From NCBI GenBank assembly GCA_964640725.1, contig CAZXIJ010000012.1:62001-126000 (forward strand): 64,000 bases of DNA, written 5' to 3'. Source of the DNA: CALHVX01 sp964640725. Lineage in GTDB: Bacteria > Pseudomonadota > Gammaproteobacteria > Pseudomonadales > Azotimanducaceae. The notes beneath the pieces are model-generated. The model worked only from the letters and a program-made list of their open reading frames with translations, had not been told where the DNA came from and did no database searches. Each line of letters starts with the position of its first letter. Position 1 is the first letter of the stretch. The position numbers and the translations under genes are program-made. Of the stretch, positions 60,900 through 64,000 are shown piece after piece.

Positions 60900-61832
60900 A
60901 TGGGGCGCTATGTCATCAAACGGCTGATTCAGGGGGTTATCACCGTCTGGTTTATCGCCACCGCCACATTCTGGGCCATGCACCAGGTCCCGGGCGATCC
61001 GCTCAGCAACGAAAAAGCCGTTACGCCGGAGATCCGGGCCAACCTCGAGGCGCGCTACGGCCTCGATCAGCCGCCGCTGACTCAATACTTCATCTACCTC
61101 AAGAACCTGGTTCAGGGCGACTTCGGCATTTCCTTCACCCAGCAGAACCGCGAGGTGAATGACATCATCCGCGAGCACTTTCCCGTGTCGGCCATTCTCG
61201 GGATCCTGGCGATCGTCTTCGCCGCCTCCGGTGGCGTGCTCTGGGGTGCCCTGACGGCGCTGTACCGCAATCGTTTGCCGGACATCGTCATCATGTTTCT
61301 GGTGATCCTGTTCATCTCCGTGCCCAGCTTTGTGGTCGCGGCCCTGACCCAGCTGGTGCTGGTCAAAACCAACGACGTGCTCGGGTTTTCGCTCCTGCCC
61401 GTCGCGGGCTGGGGGACCTTCGCGCACATGATCGCGCCGGCGCTGGTACTGGGCCTTGGCACCATGGCCTACCTGACGCGGCTCATGCGCTCTTCCATGC
61501 TTGAGGTGGTCAACACCGACTACGTGCGCACCGCCAAAGCCAAGGGCTTGCCGTCATCGCGCATCTTCACCAAGCACCAGCTCCGCAACGCCGTGCTGCC
61601 GGTGATCACCGTTCTCGGCCCTGCCATTGCCGCCATCACCACCGGCGGCTTCGTGGTCGAGCTGATCTTCGCGATTCCCGGGCTGGGGCGCTACTTTGTA
61701 GAGGCGGTTCAGCAGCTCGACTACACCGTCATCATGGGCACCACCGTGTTCTACGGTGCGTTTCTGGTCTTCATGGTGATCCTGGTCGACCTTGTGTACG
61801 GCTACATTGACCCGCGCGTGAGGGTCTCCTGA
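60900..61832 (+). CDS. oligopeptide ABC transporter permease (OppB-like)
   Basis: A 310-residue inner-membrane permease with six helices. It has the N-terminal YVIKRLIQGVITVWFIATATF, the DFGISFTQQNREV periplasmic segment, and the ATPase-docking EAA loop DYVRTAKAKGLPSSRIFTKHQLRNAV. ATG 60900 has AAGGA 5 bases upstream. Its last base is the first of the next start (ATG 61832), so the two permeases are translationally coupled. Confidence 0.95.
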   Translation: MGRYVIKRLIQGVITVWFIATATFWAMHQVPGDPLSNEKAVTPEIRANLEARYGLDQPPLTQYFIYLKNLVQGDFGISFTQQNREVNDIIREHFPVSAILGILAIVFAASGGVLWGALTALYRNRLPDIVIMFLVILFISVPSFVVAALTQLVLVKTNDVLGFSLLPVAGWGTFAHMIAPALVLGLGTMAYLTRLMRSSMLEVVNTDYVRTAKAKGLPSSRIFTKHQLRNAVLPVITVLGPAIAAITTGGFVVELIFAIPGLGRYFVEAVQQLDYTVIMGTTVFYGAFLVFMVILVDLVYGYIDPRVRVS

Positions 61833-63213
61833 TGGCTGAAGCCCAACTCGACCGCCCCCTGGACGCCGATGCCTTTACTCCGATCGATCACCAGCAGCAG
61901 GTGCAGGGGCTGTCCCGCCCTTCTCTGTCGTACTGGCAGGACGCCTGGATTCGCCTGAAGGCGAATCGCCGCGCCATCATCTCGCTGTGGATCGTGATCG
62001 GCCTGCTGGCCTTTACCCTGGTCGGTCCGCTGCTGTGGCGTCTGGACCCGGCCGCCCAGGACGTCGACCAGGTCAGCCAATCGCCCATCGCCAGCCGCGA
62101 TGCGCTGCTGGTTGAACCCCTGGCGCCCTGGGATCTGGAAGCGCTCGCCCGGCAGGCACCGGTCGCCACGCTGACCCTGGCCGACCCGGCCACGACCCAG
62201 TCCGTGCGCCTGCACTGGGCCAAGATGCCGGGCGTGTCCGGTTACCGCATCTATCGCAACATCTTTCCCACGGAGCCTGGCCGCGCCCTCGGGCTGCCCC
62301 TTGGCGAATACCTGACGCCCGACCGCGTGACCTTCGAAGACCGGCTGGACCTGAAGGCAGAAACCTATTTCTACACCATCGTCGGGGTGGGCCCGAACGG
62401 CCTGGATCGCAGCAAGCTGCAGACGCTTGAGGTCGCGCCCGTTCGCGCCATCACGCGCGCCGAGGCCGAGAAGCGCGGCCTGCTGGAACCCGGCAGCGCC
62501 GTGACGCCCGGCACCACGATCCAGCTCAAGCTGCACCCTCTGGGCACGGACTATCTGGGCCGGGACATGCTGGCACGGCTGATGGAGGGCGCTCGCGTGT
62601 CCCTGTTCATCGGCATCTGTGCGCCCCTGCTGTTCGTGGCCTTCGGTGTGCTCTACGGATCGATTGCCGGCTTCGTCGGCGGCACCACGGATCAGGTCAT
62701 GATGCGCATGGCGGACTTCGTGGTCGCGCTGCCCTTCCTGCTGTTCATGATCCTGTTCAAGATCGCGTTCGGCATCGGTCCGGGAGAGTCCGGGATCATG
62801 CCCATGCTCATCGCGCTGGTGCTCCTGTCCTGGCCGGCGACCGCCCGGCTGGTGCGCGGGCAGATTCTGCAGATTCGCGAGGAAGGCTACATCAGCGCCG
62901 CGCAGCTGCTGGGCGCCAAGACCAACTATCTGGTGCTCCGGCACATGATCCCGAACACCATGGGCGTGATTCTCGTGACGCTTACTTTTGCGGTGCCCAG
63001 CGCCATCTTCACCGAAGCGTTCCTGTCCTTTATCGGCATGGGCGTGGCGCCGCCCACCCCGTCCTGGGGCAGCATGAGCAACGAAGGCATCAAGACCATG
63101 CTCAGCCATCCCCACGAACTGATCTTTCCGGCGCTGCTGATCAGCATCACGGTGCTCGCGTTCAACCTGCTCGGCGACGGGCTCCGGGACGCGCTGGATG
63201 CGCGCATGCGCTC
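61832..63213 (+). CDS. oligopeptide ABC transporter permease (OppC-like) with an FN3-like periplasmic insert; 3' end lost in a gap
   Basis: About 460 residues are visible. The first helix is at about 48-68. OppC's usual HPLGTDYLGRDMLARL, normally near residue 90-100, is here near 236. The 130 or so extra residues (about 100-225) include a fibronectin type III-like sequence: VRLHWAKMPGVSGYRIYRN, then DRVTFEDRLDLKAETYFYTIVGVGPNG. This should be in the periplasm. The remaining helices and the EAA loop (EEGYISAAQLLGAKTNYLVLR) are normal. The sequence reaches DGLRDALDARMRS, the usual end of OppC proteins, and then enters the 100-N gap, so the stop codon is probably within the gap. Confidence 0.88.
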
Positions 63214-63313
63214 NNNNNNNNNNNNNNNNNNNNNNNNNNNNNNNNNNNNNNNNNNNNNNNNNNNNNNNNNNNNNNNNNNNNNNNNNNNNNNNNNNNNNNN
63301 NNNNNNNNNNNNN
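63214..63313. other. assembly gap (100 N) at the oppC 3' end
   Basis: Exactly 100 N, a placeholder. The left edge is at the expected end of the OppC protein and the right edge is a tandem repeat, so the gap hides an unresolved repeat array plus the stop codon of the permease gene. Confidence 0.95.
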
Positions 63314-63349
63314 GTGAATAGGAATTCACGCGTGAATAGGAATTCCCGC
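63314..63349 (+). repeat. 18-bp dyad tandem repeat between the OppC- and OppD-like genes, beside an assembly gap
   Basis: Two visible units: GTGAATAGGAATTCACGC and GTGAATAGGAATTCCCGC. Each contains the inverted repeat GTGAAT-AGGA-ATTCAC, and the junction between units makes ATTCACGCGTGAAT, a perfect 14-base palindrome. No unit is seen left of the gap, so the array begins inside it. Confidence 0.85.
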
Positions 63350-63397
63350 CGAACGCAACCGTTGGACCTGACCCCAAGATTTTCGGAGTAGCGCCTT

Positions 63398-64000
63398 TTG
63401 TCCCAGAGCAATGACCCCCAATCGTCATCACCGCTGCTGGACGTGCGTGACCTGCACGTCGAGTTCGATACCTACGGCGGTGTCGTCAAGGCCGTGCGGG
63501 GCGCCAGTTTCAGCGTCGATCCGGGGCAAACGCTGGCCATCGTCGGCGAGTCCGGGTGCGGCAAGTCGGTCACGGTCCAGAGCATCATGGGGCTGATTCC
63601 CATGCCGCCCGGCCGCATCACCCGGGGGACGGCAACGCTGCGCGGCGAGCACATTCTGGGGCAGCTGAAGGCCGGCGGCCGATCGATCCGGGGCGATCAG
63701 ATCGGCATGATCTTTCAGGACCCGATGACCTCCCTGAACCCCACCATGACCATCGGCGACCAGATCGCCGAGACCCTGATCGTGCATCGCGGGCAGAGCA
63801 AGCAGGACGCCGCCAAGCGCGCGATCGAGCTGCTGGACATGGCACGCATTCCCGAAGCCGCTGCCCGGGCCAAGCAGTACCCCTTCGAGTTTTCCGGCGG
63901 CATGCTGCAGCGCGCGATGATCGCTACTGCCATCGCCTGTGAGCCAGACCTGCTGATCGCCGACGAGCCGACCACGGCGCTGGACGTGACCATTCAGGCT
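63398..64000 (+). CDS. oligopeptide ABC transporter ATP-binding protein (OppD-like, partial)
   Basis: The first 201 codons of an OppD-type ATPase; the frame runs off the right edge. It has Walker A GESGCGKS, the Q-loop FQDPMTSLNPTMT, the ABC signature FSGGMLQR and Walker B LLIADEPTTALDV. TTG 63398 is chosen because GGAG lies 9 bases upstream and the protein starts (L)SQSNDPQSSSPLLDVRDL. It should energise the two permeases upstream. Confidence 0.93.
   Translation, partial: MSQSNDPQSSSPLLDVRDLHVEFDTYGGVVKAVRGASFSVDPGQTLAIVGESGCGKSVTVQSIMGLIPMPPGRITRGTATLRGEHILGQLKAGGRSIRGDQIGMIFQDPMTSLNPTMTIGDQIAETLIVHRGQSKQDAAKRAIELLDMARIPEAAARAKQYPFEFSGGMLQRAMIATAIACEPDLLIADEPTTALDVTIQA

Overview
The window is GC-rich, densely coded chromosomal DNA of a Gram-negative gammaproteobacterium. 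It has lipoproteins with lipobox signals, OxyR, a cysteine-poor Pseudomonas-type Fur, NnrU, DUF3108, DUF3501, DUF6316 and DUF6491 families, a GldA/GldFG exporter operon and a mevalonate-pathway gene pair. I cannot place it to genus. The gene mix would fit environmental or marine lineages around Steroidobacterales, Nevskiales or Woeseiales (inference, low confidence). There are no rRNA or tRNA genes, no CRISPR array, and no recognisable transposase or phage gene. Two 100-N runs (30761-30860 and 63214-63313) are assembly gaps; short repeats with dyad symmetry flank the first on both sides and the second on its right side.

Layout. 1-2.3 kb: dienelactone hydrolase, fur, and a MerR-TPR regulator. 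2.5-6.9 kb: hybrid histidine kinase, an F420/FMN luciferase-like oxidoreductase, a DUF6491 lipoprotein and a sirtuin. 6.9-9.3 kb: circularly permuted ATP-grasp plus alpha-E pair. 9.3-13.6 kb: sodium:solute symporter, a small membrane protein, a TauD-like dioxygenase, DUF3108 protein and an HTH regulator. 13.8-15.3 kb: membrane diguanylate cyclase. 15.3-21 kb: minus-strand operon of GldA-like ATPase, GldF-GldG fusion, DUF4340 protein and PAP2 phosphatase. 21-30 kb: small-molecule and stress enzymes (alpha/beta hydrolase, NnrU, SDR, epoxide hydrolase-like protein, MAPEG, thioesterase, CoA pyrophosphatase, Hsp70-like protein, MsrA, Sel1 lipoprotein), with a hidden 61-codon gene for a double-glycine-leader peptide at 23.4-23.5 kb. 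30-34 kb: mnmH carrying an in-frame repeat array, and a degenerate alpha-L-rhamnosidase-like protein. 34-39.5 kb: a regulatory/structured intergenic region, a Rieske oxygenase with inverted domain order, eukaryotic-type ileS, a second luciferase-like oxidoreductase and DUF6316. 39.6-45.6 kb: MFS exporter, hydrolase, translationally coupled idi and HMG-CoA synthase, DMT transporter and a membrane protein. 45.6-49.2 kb: peroxide-defence module (rubrerythrin, Fe-S protein, DUF3501, OxyR) with a candidate OxyR site. 49.2-56.4 kb: pseudouridine synthase, LRAT-like protein, cytochrome c, omega-amidase/methionine aminotransferase pair, ArsR-methyltransferase regulator with ahcY, and tesB. 56.5-64 kb: MoxR ATPase/VWA pair and an oligopeptide ABC transporter whose second permease carries an FN3-like insert.

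Functional threads: sulfur/SAM recycling (aminotransferase, omega-amidase, SahR-like regulator, AhcY), peroxide response, isoprenoid precursor supply, and envelope transport. The observations most worth following are the orphan double-glycine peptide, the palindromic tandem repeats inside or beside genes, the hairpin with a G-quadruplex motif in its loop, the inverted-order Rieske oxygenase and the FN3-bearing permease.
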